Below are positions 47,773 to 60,200 of a DNA stretch of 64,000 nt, piece after piece. Numbering within the stretch: position 1 is the first letter of the stretch; every line of letters begins with the position of its first letter. Below the pieces are notes generated by a model, which saw only the letters and a list, made by a program, of their open reading frames with translations, was not told the DNA's origin and made no database searches. Both the position numbers and the translations under genes were made by a program. This DNA comes from Leuctra nigra (taxonomy: Eukaryota > Arthropoda > Insecta > Plecoptera > Leuctridae): NCBI GenBank assembly GCA_934045905.1, contig OW203761.1, positions 35,390,964 to 35,454,963 of the forward strand, given 5' to 3'.

Positions 47773-49660
47773 CACAGCTACTGCGCAAACCGAAACGACC
47801 ATCAACAAACTGGAGAAAAAAGAAGCGTCAACTCCAAAACCACATTTTAAACTTGTTGCCATTATCCTTAGCCATGTTGCCAAATGTGAAAAAGATCAAC
47901 ATGTTTGTTTTATATTATACCTATTATATAATATAGTTGACGATGCTTATTTATTGATTCCATTTAGGTATAACATTTACACAATGTCAGAAAAATAATG
48001 ATGTTCTTTTGTGTTGATGAGTAAGATTTGATTACACACATTTGACAACATGGCATGGACAGCGGTATATTTGAAATGATGTCCATTGCTCAAAATTTAA
48101 TTAATAAACAACACAATAATTTAAAGTTAAACTAAACTATTGATATGGTGCTGGAAAAAGGATTTTATAAAAATTATGGTAAATAATAGGGATCAAGGAT
48201 AGGATAATTATTAAATATTAATTGATATTGTGTAATTAAAAAAAAAGTAAGATGTTACTATTTTGTACTAAGTAAAATTTATTTTATAAATGTAATATAT
48301 TAAATTGAGAAATAAACAATTTCATAATCATTTATAATGATTTCGTTGATTGGGTACACGTTTACTACACAATTAACACATCACATCATGAAAATATTTC
48401 AAGGCTGTGCATGACCCCCTGAGCATAGACATTTATACTCACTCCCTGAGCACCCTATTGCCATCGGCTCCCGCTCCATCATTAGTTATTTACAATTAGC
48501 CCTCATGTGACGCAACCATTTTCAATTCTAGACTTTTGACCACAACGCTAAAAAATGAATAGCCAAACAAGAAATAAATGTGTCCGAATTTCCACTGCAT
48601 CTTGATATTTTTTATGTATTTATAGATTCGTAACTAATAATGCTATTAAAAAACTTTATAAGAACAAAAAAATTGATGCAAGAAAGTGCAAAAAGTATAG
48701 AATGAGTTAATTGCTTCAAATATTACTTTCGAAAGATAGGTATGACTTTAGGATGTATCCATCCAGTATAACGAGCTGAAAGGGGCTTGCAGGGCCTTGC
48801 GCAAGCCCTTTTTTAAGAATATCAAATTGCTAAAAATTGTATTATTGCATAGAAATTTTTTAAAATTTAAAATTTTCCTATTTTCCTGGTCCTGTGTGGC
48901 TTGGAAGTGCAGTCAGCTAGGGGCCCTTCCCTAGACTTCTATTGTTGGTAGGTACCTACTCTCATGCAGACGGGATTTCCTCAAAAACACAGTTTGGAAT
49001 GAATTTTGGACGAGAAGTTAATAAAATACCACCATAGGGCTACTTCCGTCTTTTGGACACCGAGCTCCAATTGCTATCAGATTGGCACCTCACCCCTGGA
49101 TGCAGGATATCCCCAGAATTGAGATTATTAAACTGACTTCATGGAGACATTTGCTTTTCCATTATTTCCATTATTTATTCACTTTCACATCCAGTGAAGT
49201 TCTGCATTTGTAGTAGTAGGTACATACGTTCTTAACTTTTAAAAGAAAACAATTTTAAAAATGTGCTCCAAGATTTTCAAAGAGCAAATAATTTACAACA
49301 ACTTTCTTGTTTCAACATAATTTTCTATCTTCAGATTAAAAAATCCTAGATATGGCAGGTTATAGGTGAGGGCAAAGATTTAGAGAGTAGGTGAGGGTGT
49401 GATCCTTCCTCTGATCATCTCTGATGATATAAAAACTAGGATATAATAGGTAATGCAGAAAGAAAATCATTAATTCAATAATTTAATTTTTTTATTGATT
49501 TTAAATTCATTTTAATTTTTAATTCTATAAATGAAAAATGTATATACCTAAGGTAATTTAATTAATATAAGGTACAAAATTCATTAGTTTCAGAAGTGGT
49601 ACAATAAGCAAAATAAAATTCTTAAACATACAAGTTTTGAAAACATGTACGTTTTTATTG
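47773..49660. other. Intergenic between E2F and TAF2
   Basis: AT-rich, no exon seen. The E2F promoter should lie just right of 47772. A strong hairpin is at 48777-48812. Confidence 0.5.
48777..48812. other. 12-bp stem hairpin
   Basis: AAAGGGGCTTGC pairs almost perfectly with GCAAGCCCTTTT across a 10-base loop. It may be a transposon end or a structured RNA element; no other support. Confidence 0.45.
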
Positions 49661-49668
49661 CTGAAAAG

Positions 49669-50602
49669 CAGGCGCGTAGGAAGGGGGGGGGAGTGGGGGT
49701 CAATGACCCCCCACTTTTCATCTTGACACCCCCAGATATAACCCCCAGATACACACAAATTTTGATAAAGAGATCCAAAAATGCACAAATTTGCTCCATT
49801 ATGAGGTTGAATTCTCAAAATTTTCCCAAGTTTTGCAAAGCTAATTGAACAGAGGTATTATCCAATACGACAATAACTCATTTGTCCAACATGATCATCC
49901 TCAGGAATACAATTTAATAATTACACGTTAAACTATGATACCGAATAAGCACCGTTTTCAAAGCAATTCCAAAATCTATTCATAATCGATTATCTTTAGG
50001 GATTTTATCGAATAACAAAATTTACAGATTATAATGCATTTTGTCAAAGTTTCCCAAGAATATTGCATATCACAAATTTTAAATTTCTTTGAAAACGATG
50101 CCAAAATAGCTTCAAATTCGATTCTTTTGCATCAAAAACTCAAAAAATTCCCTGCGGGGCCAATGGGGATTCTATAAAAACAAATAGTTACAGTTATATT
50201 ACATTTGTATAAAGTTTCCACAGAATATTGCATTTCATACATTTTAAATTTCTTTGAAAAGTATGCTAAAATAGCTTTAAGCTCGATTATTTTGTATCAA
50301 TAACCCAAAAAATTCCCTGCGGGGCCAATAATGGGTATTAAAAACAAATAGCTACAAATTATATTACATTTCTTAAAGTTTCCACAGAATATTGCATTTC
50401 ACACATTGTAAATTTCTTTGAAAAATATACAAAAATAGCTTCAAATTCGATTCTTTTGTATCAAAAATTCAAAAAAGGCCCTGCGGGGCAATTTGGGTTG
50501 CGGGCTTCCCAGACCCCATTGTAACGACGACTACTTTTCCTCACATTCATTGATCCCCATAATTTTGACCCCCCCACTCAAAATGAAGTTCCTACGCGCC
50601 TG
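49669..50602. mobile_element. Non-autonomous hAT-type element with internal tandem repeats
   Basis: Exact 8-bp duplication CTGAAAAG (49661-49668, 50603-50610) and termini CAGGCGCGTAGGAA / TTCCTACGCGCCTG. Inside, about 50058-50495, three copies of a roughly 165-bp unit each end in CCCTGCGGGGC. There is no transposase frame. Confidence 0.93.
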
Positions 50603-50873
50603 CTGAAAAGTGAAAACATAATTGGGTAAAACATTTCAAGAACTGACCTCCAATACCTTGCAGATGCTTGCAGAGTAAAATCAAAAAATGACTGTAAGAA
50701 TTTACATGATTTCTCTTTTTAGTTTATGATTAAAAATAATAATAATAATTAATAAGTTACACTTCCAGGGCACTATTTTGGTTTATTTTCATTTACATTA
50801 AAAAGGTCAACCCCCTACATAAATAAACACCTAAGTGTTACCATATTTAAATTCCAGACAATTGGAAAGTTGC

Positions 50874-51340
50874 CTGGATGGTAATTCTAAATTTCCTTGT
50901 CGTCCCGTTTCAATGGGCTTCCACGCCACAATTTGCTCTCACTATGAGCACCACCGAAAAATGATGACACCCTTATGTGTTATTATTGGTTGCATGTAAA
51001 CAGGAAGGAAACAGTGGATTTTCACATGAAGCCAATTGGATAGTTAAGTACCTACCTGGTGATGTTAATATGCATAATGCAATGCATAATTCAAAAGCGT
51101 GTGTTAATGGCATACAATCTCCCGCTAAGGTTTAAAATAAAAAGTCTACTTCTTCTGCTCTGGATTTTGATTTGCTCTTCTTAGAAAATACTATGTTTCG
51201 GTGGCACGCTCTATTAAAAGATTGGAGGCTGGAAGCCCATTGATACAGCATCACTACTACGTTAAATAGATAACACTCCAGTGTACAGTGAGCCTGTATC
51301 AATCAAATGAAACGAGAAAAGGAAATTTACTGCCCTCCTG
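50874..51340. mobile_element. MITE related to 37657-37800
   Basis: The left end (GGTAATTCTAAATTTCCTTG, then TCGTCCCGTTTC) and the inverted right end (CAGGAGGGCAGTAAATTTCC, then TTTTCTCGTTTC) match the ends of the 144-bp palindromic MITE in E2F intron 6. Non-coding interior. Confidence 0.6.
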
Positions 51341-51471
51341 GACCCTTACCTATTCGACACTAAAAGTTGCAATACGCCGCCTAGCGTCAAAAATAAACAT
51401 CTTAGGTATGGGTACAAACTCTAGTGCTTTTGTATGGTAATCTTAGTAAGATGCAGTATGTAGAGTTACGG

Positions 51472-54400
51472 CTAAAATGCAAACTCACGACTTGTGTGTG
51501 GACCCGGACTTGGACTGGAAGATCCAGAGCTCAACGTTTCCTCTTTTACTTTTATTCTTGACATATCTTTCTTCACCTCTTTTTCCTTCTCTTTTTCCTT
51601 ACCATGCTTATGGTCGTGTTTGTGGCGATGTTTGTGCTTATGCTTTTTCTTGTCTTTCTTTTTCTTCTTCAACTGAAATAAAAATGTGAATGAGAAACTG
51701 AAAGCGACCTCCTCATAAAGTGTCAAGTTTTATTTGATGTTTGGAACAATTTTTACAAAACAATACCTACATACACTTTAAATACTACTTGATGCCGAAC
51801 ACTTACCTTGGAGAGAGAATCTGACCTATGGTGCTTCGAATGACCATCTCCTTCTGAATCTTTGCGGAACATTCCAGGCTCAAACCCAACTGGCCCAGGT
51901 ACTCCAGAACTAATGATTCCGGGGAGGGACTGCGAGTTGTCTGAGAAGTACTCAGACTTGACTCTGCCTTCTAGAAGAGGCACCACATCAGAGCTTGACA
52001 TCGGTTTAGAAGGCGGTGCAGTATGTGGGCCAGTGCCTGGTACATCCATCTGTTAATCGAAAGAAAGAATAGAATACATATTTTTATTAATTATAAATTA
52101 TTAGCAGAGCAGACTGGCCAGGGAAGCTGTGGTGATACAATTGTATTCTGGGCTACATGTTACAAGCTAATTCACTCATTCTGTGCACTCATTTCTTTTT
52201 CTAACTAGGAAAATGCTTAGTGCAACGCGTTGATGAGCGAGCACCGATATGAGCAACATCTCCAGCCAAACATGACACGATACGATTTTCTTTGCAACTT
52301 TCCAATTTCCATATGTACACACTCTGGTTCTGGAAGAACTGAATAACAGATTGCTGTATCGTGACTAAGCTACTTTTCCAAACATCTCTTTCCTTTTCTA
52401 ACTATGAAAATGCTCAGTGCAACGCGTTGATGAGCGTCAACTCGTTCTAAACTCTCGAAATGACAAGTCTGTAAATAGGTACTTGACAAATTGGGCTGAA
52501 AATGTGTACAATCAAATTTGAGATAATGTCGGTCATGATCACCATACCAAATTTGAACTTAATCGGATCATTTTGATTTTCAACCAATCGGAATTGTTTT
52601 TTAAAATTTTACCCAATTGGAGGATTTAGCTGAAGAAACTCTGTAAAATTTGATACATTGTTAATCTTAATTACCTGGAAAAATTTCCAATTGATTGGAC
52701 CAACAAATCGGGTGCAAAGGGTTTGCAAACCCCAGAGATGACCGTAGGTATACCGTGCGCAAAATTTCATCTCTATCGGAGAAAAGTGAAATCTGTATAC
52801 CGGCAGACAGAAAAAAAAGAGGACCATGCCAAAAGAGCAAAAAGGAGACGTTCGCACGAAATGATTGAAAGTAGCTCATAGCATGTGTAGAATGGCCCAT
52901 AAAAAGTGAAAGAAGATTTCATCAGAAGTTTTCACATTTTATATTTACTTTAGGTCGTGAACTCCTTCCTTCTTCTCCAGCAACAATTTCAACAGTAACC
53001 AAGTCCAAATTGTTGTCGATGGTAATCACTTCTGGTTCGCGAGTAGGTGACTCTTCCGCCTTCCGTTTCATTCCTCTCGACGTTTCTGCGATGTTGGTGA
53101 CCTGATTATCTGATTCCGGATTATTAGATTTCTGCTGCAAGAGATAAAAGTCATGAGCAACACATAGGACTGCAACTAAATATTTATAAACTTCTCCAAA
53201 CACCGCAGCACTGACACTGGACCCCTATTTTCGAGATTGATCGAGCGCTTGTATAATCGAGCATGACACCAGAGTAGAGATGTAAAGTTACCGGTAACAT
53301 TGAAATTGGTAATATTACCGGTAATATTACCGGTATTATTACCGGTAACATTACCGGTGTTCACATCTCTACACCCGAGTAACATCCTTTCGAACAAAAT
53401 AGCATTCAAGCTGCCACGTCAGTGAATTATTTTGTTTGGTCTGACGTCAGGCGGCCGTGAAATTGTATGAAATTTGTCTTCAACGATCTCGAAAATAGGT
53501 ACCTACCCTGTACATGATACATGTTGTACAAGTTGGAAGCAAGTCCAAACACTTGCATCCCACAACAATAAAAAACAATACAAGAACCAATAAAGTCAAA
53601 TTGGTAAACTTATGTCAAGAGTAAATAAGAAATATAGGTAGGTATATCATGTAAATCAGCGACTTACAACAACAATTTCCCTGTCTGGCTGTGGGCTGGT
53701 CACTCGCTGTGGCTTGAGAATCCCTGCCAGCTCTGGGTGAGGGATGCAGTTGGGTCGTCCACTTCCATACAGAGCGTAATACATGTCCACAATGTCACAG
53801 CGCAGTCGGGAGTCGTGAGACAACATGCAACTAAGAATTCATTCATCTAATCAGAATCATATAAATCATTTAGTCAGAAATGTTGAATGTGGGAGTCTCG
53901 GATAAGTAATCAAAGTCTTGGGTCAGACGGACCATTCTAATGAGAATCCAGTATGTATGTTACCACCTGAACAAACATACTCATTTCTCGGTATATTTCA
54001 AATTTAACAACAAAAAATTAAAACCTCTTTTCTTGTAAAATATTAATAAAAAATGTTTTTGACTGGTAGGTACCTACCTAAGTAATTAATGACTATATAC
54101 TAACTTCATGTGTGTCCAAAGCCTGTCGACCAGCTTTTCTGTGTCCAGTCGGTGTTTGTGTGCTCGATTGAACGGTGGATTCTCGACTAGCAGGCGCACC
54201 AGACAGTGGCGGACCATTGGAACAGGGTCGTTCTCGATGATGTTCAGCAGGTGTTCAAGGTCGTCCCAACGACCATCAACTCGAGTGAAGTCAACAAGAG
54301 CCTCAAGAGCAGCTAATCTGACATCTGTGTAAACAACAAGTGGATGAATGAAGTCAAGATTAGCAGTAGCAGTAGGAGAAGATTTAAAGCAAGCTGCATA

Positions 54401-57242
54401 TTCTGGTTTTTTCTGGGTGCATATCGATCTGGGACTCTGGAAACCTCTCCCAACATAGCAAACAACATGTAATCAGAACATTTGCTATTTTGCTCCGGAG
54501 TTGTGCAGGTTTTGAAGTCCCCCTCATAACCCCCCCTCTTTGTCCCCTTCATAACAGTTGCGTCAGAACTGTCTATTTAATTATGTACCAATTAACTAGA
54601 AAAACGGTAAGTGTAACGTGTTGATGAGCGAGCACCGATGATAAGCACCCAATATAGAGCCGAAATTTTGTGTAACATGTTTTTTGAATTAAAGTGATCC
54701 ACACAATCAACATAAAAGTAGGTTTCACTGTTCTTCATTGAGCTGAGAATACATTAGGTATGTTTGTTTACCCTGCCAAAACATGCTGCAAACTGCCACA
54801 AGCTACATCTCATCGGGATGATGTGTAGAAAGTGGTAGGTTTTAGCAGTTTGTGGTAGATTTGGCAGACCTAACGAACAGACCTAATGTCATCTATACAC
54901 TCTGGTACATACGAGGGGAGGTCATTATATTCGCGGACTCAAAGGGTTATCCTAGCAGTGTGTGTTTCTAGAGTACATAGTTCAATTGTGTGACCCTTTT
55001 TAGGCATATATACCAAATTTTAGCAAAATTGTGTCATTATTGTATATGTTATCCCCGAATAAGCAAGTCAATCTCTAAGAACATTTTAACCGTCAAATTG
55101 AGTGTCACACAGTCATCAAATTAATTCAAAATCAATTAAAAACACCTCAAACCACCTCAAACCACTTTGGAAGTGATTTTAGTGTTTACGGCAGTGCTTA
55201 ATTTGGGCGTAAGCCCGGGTAAGCCCGGCTTACCCACCTTTTTTGGAGGGTAAGCCGGGCTTACGCACCTTTTTATATAAATATTCTCTTTATTATTAAT
55301 AACAATGTTAAATACAACACATTTGGTCGCCCTCTACAAGTACAAACTTAATTTTCACGGAGATAAAAATTGGTTCAAATATTTTACAAAAAGCGCAGAA
55401 ACGCACCAAATTCATTCCAGAAATTCAAAATTTTTCCGGGGCTGCGCGCCCCGGACCCGTGTTCTTCTGGGGGGCCCTCCCCCCGGACCCCCCATTGATT
55501 CCGTACGGTAATATGTTTCTGATGACAATTGTGGGGTGGGCTTACCCCATGATAGGTAAAATGTATGGGTTACTCTTGAGATCTTGGGCTTACCCACCTT
55601 TTCTAATACAAATTAACCACTGGTTTACGGGGACTGTTACGTATGGTTTTCCATAGAAACATCTTTTCCAATACTGTTTGAGGTGTTTTTCCTTGAATTT
55701 GAATGAATTTGATGACTGCGCGACACTCAATTCGACGATTAAAATGTTCTTAGAGGTTGATCTGCTTATTCGGGAATAACATATACAATAATGACACAAT
55801 TTTGCTAAAATTTAGTATGCATAAAAAGGGTCACACAATTGAACTATGTGCTCTAGAAACACACACCGCTAGGACAATTCTTTGAGTCCGCGAATATAAT
55901 GACCTCCCCTCGTAGGGCAAACCAGATCAAATTGCAGTGGACTCCCATTTAGATTTAACATCACTTCCGGACCCCTATTTTCGAGATTGTACAAGCGCTC
56001 GTATAATGGAGAAGTGACGTTCTTCCAAACAAAATAGCATTCAATCTGCCACGGCAGTGTATTTTTTATTTGTTCTGACGTCAGGCGGCCGTGAAACCAT
56101 ATGAAATTTTTCTCGAACAATCTCGAAAATAGGTCCCATGACAGCTATTTCAAAAAGTTAAAAAATCCATAAGTGCATAATATGTTCTCTACTGATTGGG
56201 ATGAAAATTTGTAAAATAAGAGAAAATGGTAGGTAGGTACTTAGTCTTAATGACATGAACTTAAACTGACCAATTTGATTGTCGACTAAGGTCCGGAGAC
56301 GATTTTTTAAAATTTCAACCAATAATAATTGGAGAACTCGGCTGAAATCTATAACCCTAAAACTATAAGACTGACTTAAAAACGGAGAACATTTTTGATT
56401 TCATAACTAAGTCAAATGGTGAGAGCTACCAGTCATTTTAATTTTTCAATCAATAAGAGTGCTCAAAAACTATATACCGTATTAACTCGTGTATAAGACG
56501 CACTCTTGTATAAGACGCACCCTTGTTTTGAGAAGTCTAATTTAAGAAAACACTTAGCATGCGTGTATAAGCTGCAGTAAAATGATGAAAAACAGTGTGT
56601 GTTTGTAAACATGATATCCATCTAAATGTTGGTTTTCCAGCTAACTGAGCTATTTGAATGAAAATCACTGCCAACTTGTTGTAAACAAACAGTAATGTCC
56701 TGCTTCTGAGAAAGGGGGGAGGATAGTCTCTTCCCAGCAGCTGTTGCTTGCTCTAAGAGGCATGCACCTGCCTTTCCTCTGCATTCCAAAACAAACCCAA
56801 CTCCTCTCCTCCCCTTCCATTAAGATCGCCATTCAACAGTGTTTAGTCTATTTTATGTCTGTCACAGCAATGTTTCAGACGTAAACATATATTTTGTCTC
56901 CTGATCTAAATGCAAGGGAAAACATTTTATTGCACAAATTTAATATGTTAATAATGTTGTGTCTAGACACAGTATGAGTAGTCCAGACAGAGTGAGAGGG
57001 AAAGGCAGAGATAGACAACATGTGGCAGTCTACCACAGCTCTGTTTACAAACATCCACCTTGGATTTACTGGGAAAAAGCTTGGTATGCGTGTATAAGAC
57101 GCAGGGCTGTTTTCAGAATTAAAATATTGACATATAATTGCGTCTTATACACGAGTTAATACGGTACTTGAAGACAGAATGATATTAGTATATTGTGTAC
57201 TATGTTTCAGCTCAATCAGAAAAACAAAGTGAGTATAGAGGC

Positions 57243-57276
<34 letters not shown>

Positions 57277-60200
57277 AGTGTTCAAAAAGTGCCAAATGGA
57301 AACGCTCGCCCAGCCTACCGTTAGAATTATAATCTTACCAATGAATTGTCCATAGGCTGCATAGCTTTTGAAGAGAGATGGATTGCTTGGAAGATGGCCA
57401 AATTTCTGCATTTTTCGGATTGCTCTCAGGCAAGCAACAGTGACCGTGAACTTATAACATGGCAGCAATTTCTCCAAGTTCAGACTTCTTGTGATCTCTT
57501 CAAGAACCAACTTAGTATCCGACGACAATGACTCTGCAGTTATTGCAACCCTGTGTAACAATTGAACAAGTGTTATATTATATCGGCAATACAATCTGTA
57601 CTTCTTTCAGATTTATTCATGGACCTAGTAAACCAAGGTTATAGGTACCTACTCTATTTATAGTATGGTCTATTTCGACTTTCAAGCATAGAATGAACAA
57701 ACTGTACTAATACTTCTAAATAAGGCTACTAACCCTTGCTGTACAACCGAGATGACAGGGGTGACAGTAGCACCAAGCGCTTCTACAAGAGCAGCTCGGT
57801 AATAATTGTCGGAGTAGCGGTTCTTGCTGTTGTCATTGTACTTGAACAAGTCGAGCAGGAAACGAATCACATCAGGTGGACAAATGCCATGAATATTGCG
57901 CAATCCGGCCATTGCTACGGGGATGGTCTACAAAATAACATAACTGTTGTTAATACTATACCTACATGTGTCGATGAAATTAGCATCAATGCACCTAGAG
58001 GGTAGGAGGGGAGGAGGTAATACTCTGCATCATTCCTTCAATTTCATGCGATGACATTAATAATACACATTCTTTCTATAAGGGTACCCTAGGTAATTAT
58101 AATGACAACAATATTTAAGTTGAATCAATTGAATATACCACATTTTCTGTACATGAAAAGGAAACATGAAAAGAATGATTTTCAAATAAAGAAAATGTAA
58201 CGAACCTTTTGTAAGAAGTAATGCTGAAAATTTGTGTAGTTGTTCTGGCGAATTATGTGCGGACAGGAGAATGAGCCAAACAGCTTGCGAAAGATAGCTA
58301 GCATTGCAGGCGGTCCAGCCCAACTTGAAACCATTGCATTTGCCACCTGATAGCAGAAATATAATATATGAAGTATATCTCACAGAAAGTATTAATGAAA
58401 TTTTCAGAAAACGATTTTTTTTGTATTGTGCTACTGACCTTGGTAAGACACATGGCCGCTCGACAGCGCACCTTGTAATAGGCCTGCTCATTCTCGATAG
58501 TGTCAGTGAGTGCCATGCGAGATGCTGGCGTGGGATAGCGCTCCAGCGCTGCAATCGCCTCCATCTGTGCAGTGACATCGCGCTCGTGTCGCAGCTGGTA
58601 TTGCCACTGGTAGTCCGGCTGCTCGATGAATGTTGACCGAAGCAAGGTCATGTCAGGATCCAAACGTAGCCATAACACAGGAGAGTCAGAGCTGTCAAGA
58701 ATCAAATTCTTAGAAAAAGTTGGAATTATTGAATGAATATTGAAAACCAACCAAGTAATTTCATTATTACTTTATAAGCAATAATACCAAAAAGTGCAAG
58801 TAGGTATTTGTGACTAGTGAGTACAGAATCTAACTCAGCACTTAGCTGTCGAGTGATTTTTCAATTATTATCCAAGGAATAGAAATTTGTTGGAGAGCAA
58901 TGGCTGAGGAAAAATTGTTTTTTTTGTCTTAAGAGTCTACGGTACTTGATGAAATCCATGTTTTATGAAGCTCAAAAAGGCGGCCCCTACTTTTTTCTAA
59001 ACGGCTTCACCGATTGTCTTCAAATTTTCACATGTTATAGATAAAGAGTAGATCTGTGTCTATAGTAGCCCAAAAGTTTTATTTTTTGTTTAGTTATTTC
59101 AGGGCACAGGTGCCAAAAAGACTCATATATTGTCCTCAAAACGAGAAAAAAAAAATTATTTTTTGGGATTACTAGAGACACAGATTTACTCTTTATCTAT
59201 GTTGTTAAATTTTGAAAGCAATCGGTCAAGCCGTTAAGAAAAAAGTGGGGGCCGCCTTTTTATGGTTTTTTGTGGTTTTCAATATTTGAATTAAAATAAC
59301 TTACTTCACAGCAGTACATGCAACATGCAACACACGATTAAATGTCACAAATGTCAGGTACAACCCAGAGCTAATGTATTTTCATGGATTTTTAGGATTA
59401 TTTTACATCGGAATCGAAATTTTCTGCGAGTCCTGTCGACTCTTACCACCTCTAGATAAATTGTAAGTTCCACCAATTGTAATTGAGTACATAATTGAGG
59501 AAAAATGAAAATCAAGATATAATTAATGTAAGTACAAAGAATTATAACCCTTGTACCTAGCTACCTACACACAAGGGAAAATAAATTTTGGTTCTATAAA
59601 ATTAATGAAATGAGCCCAGTAGAGCCAGCAACAACCAGGCAGAACAGATCTAAACTGCACATGATTTCATACAAGAACTTACTCCATGGCACTGAGATCC
59701 ATGTCTACCTCTTCGCTGGTACACAGAGGAATCTTCTTCTTTTTGTTTCGACGGCTCTTGGAGTGGCATGTGATGTCGGCTTTGGCAACCGTCCCCTCAA
59801 CTTGCAGGGTGTGCCGGAATGTTCCGTCCAGCTCCTGGATTGTCACCAGCAGAGGTCCCACATACTTCCGAATCCCGCGGTGCTGTGTAGCGTCCTGACG
59901 GATCTCCAACTCAACGGTGTTCCTGCATGAAACATTGGGTGAAATGTCAAACAACATCCAGCAGGTTTGTTACTTAGGCTCCTCGGTACATCGCTAAGCA
60001 GCTTGGAGCATGTGATAATGTTCGTCGGCCGACAGGTGGTATAAGGATGGTGCAAGTTGGAGCAACTTGGAGCAACTCAGAAAAGTCAATAATTAAAAAA
60101 TGGGAATTGACAGGATTGGAAAATTGAATGGCAAGATTGTGATTAAACTTAAAGGTGGGCTATCACGGTTGAGACCCATTTTTTTATTATTCAAAAACCA

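Noticed and set aside
50058..50495. 165-bp repeats considered as a CRISPR-like or satellite array
   Set aside because: Eukaryotic context, whole units repeat without spacers, and the array lies inside a hAT-type element.
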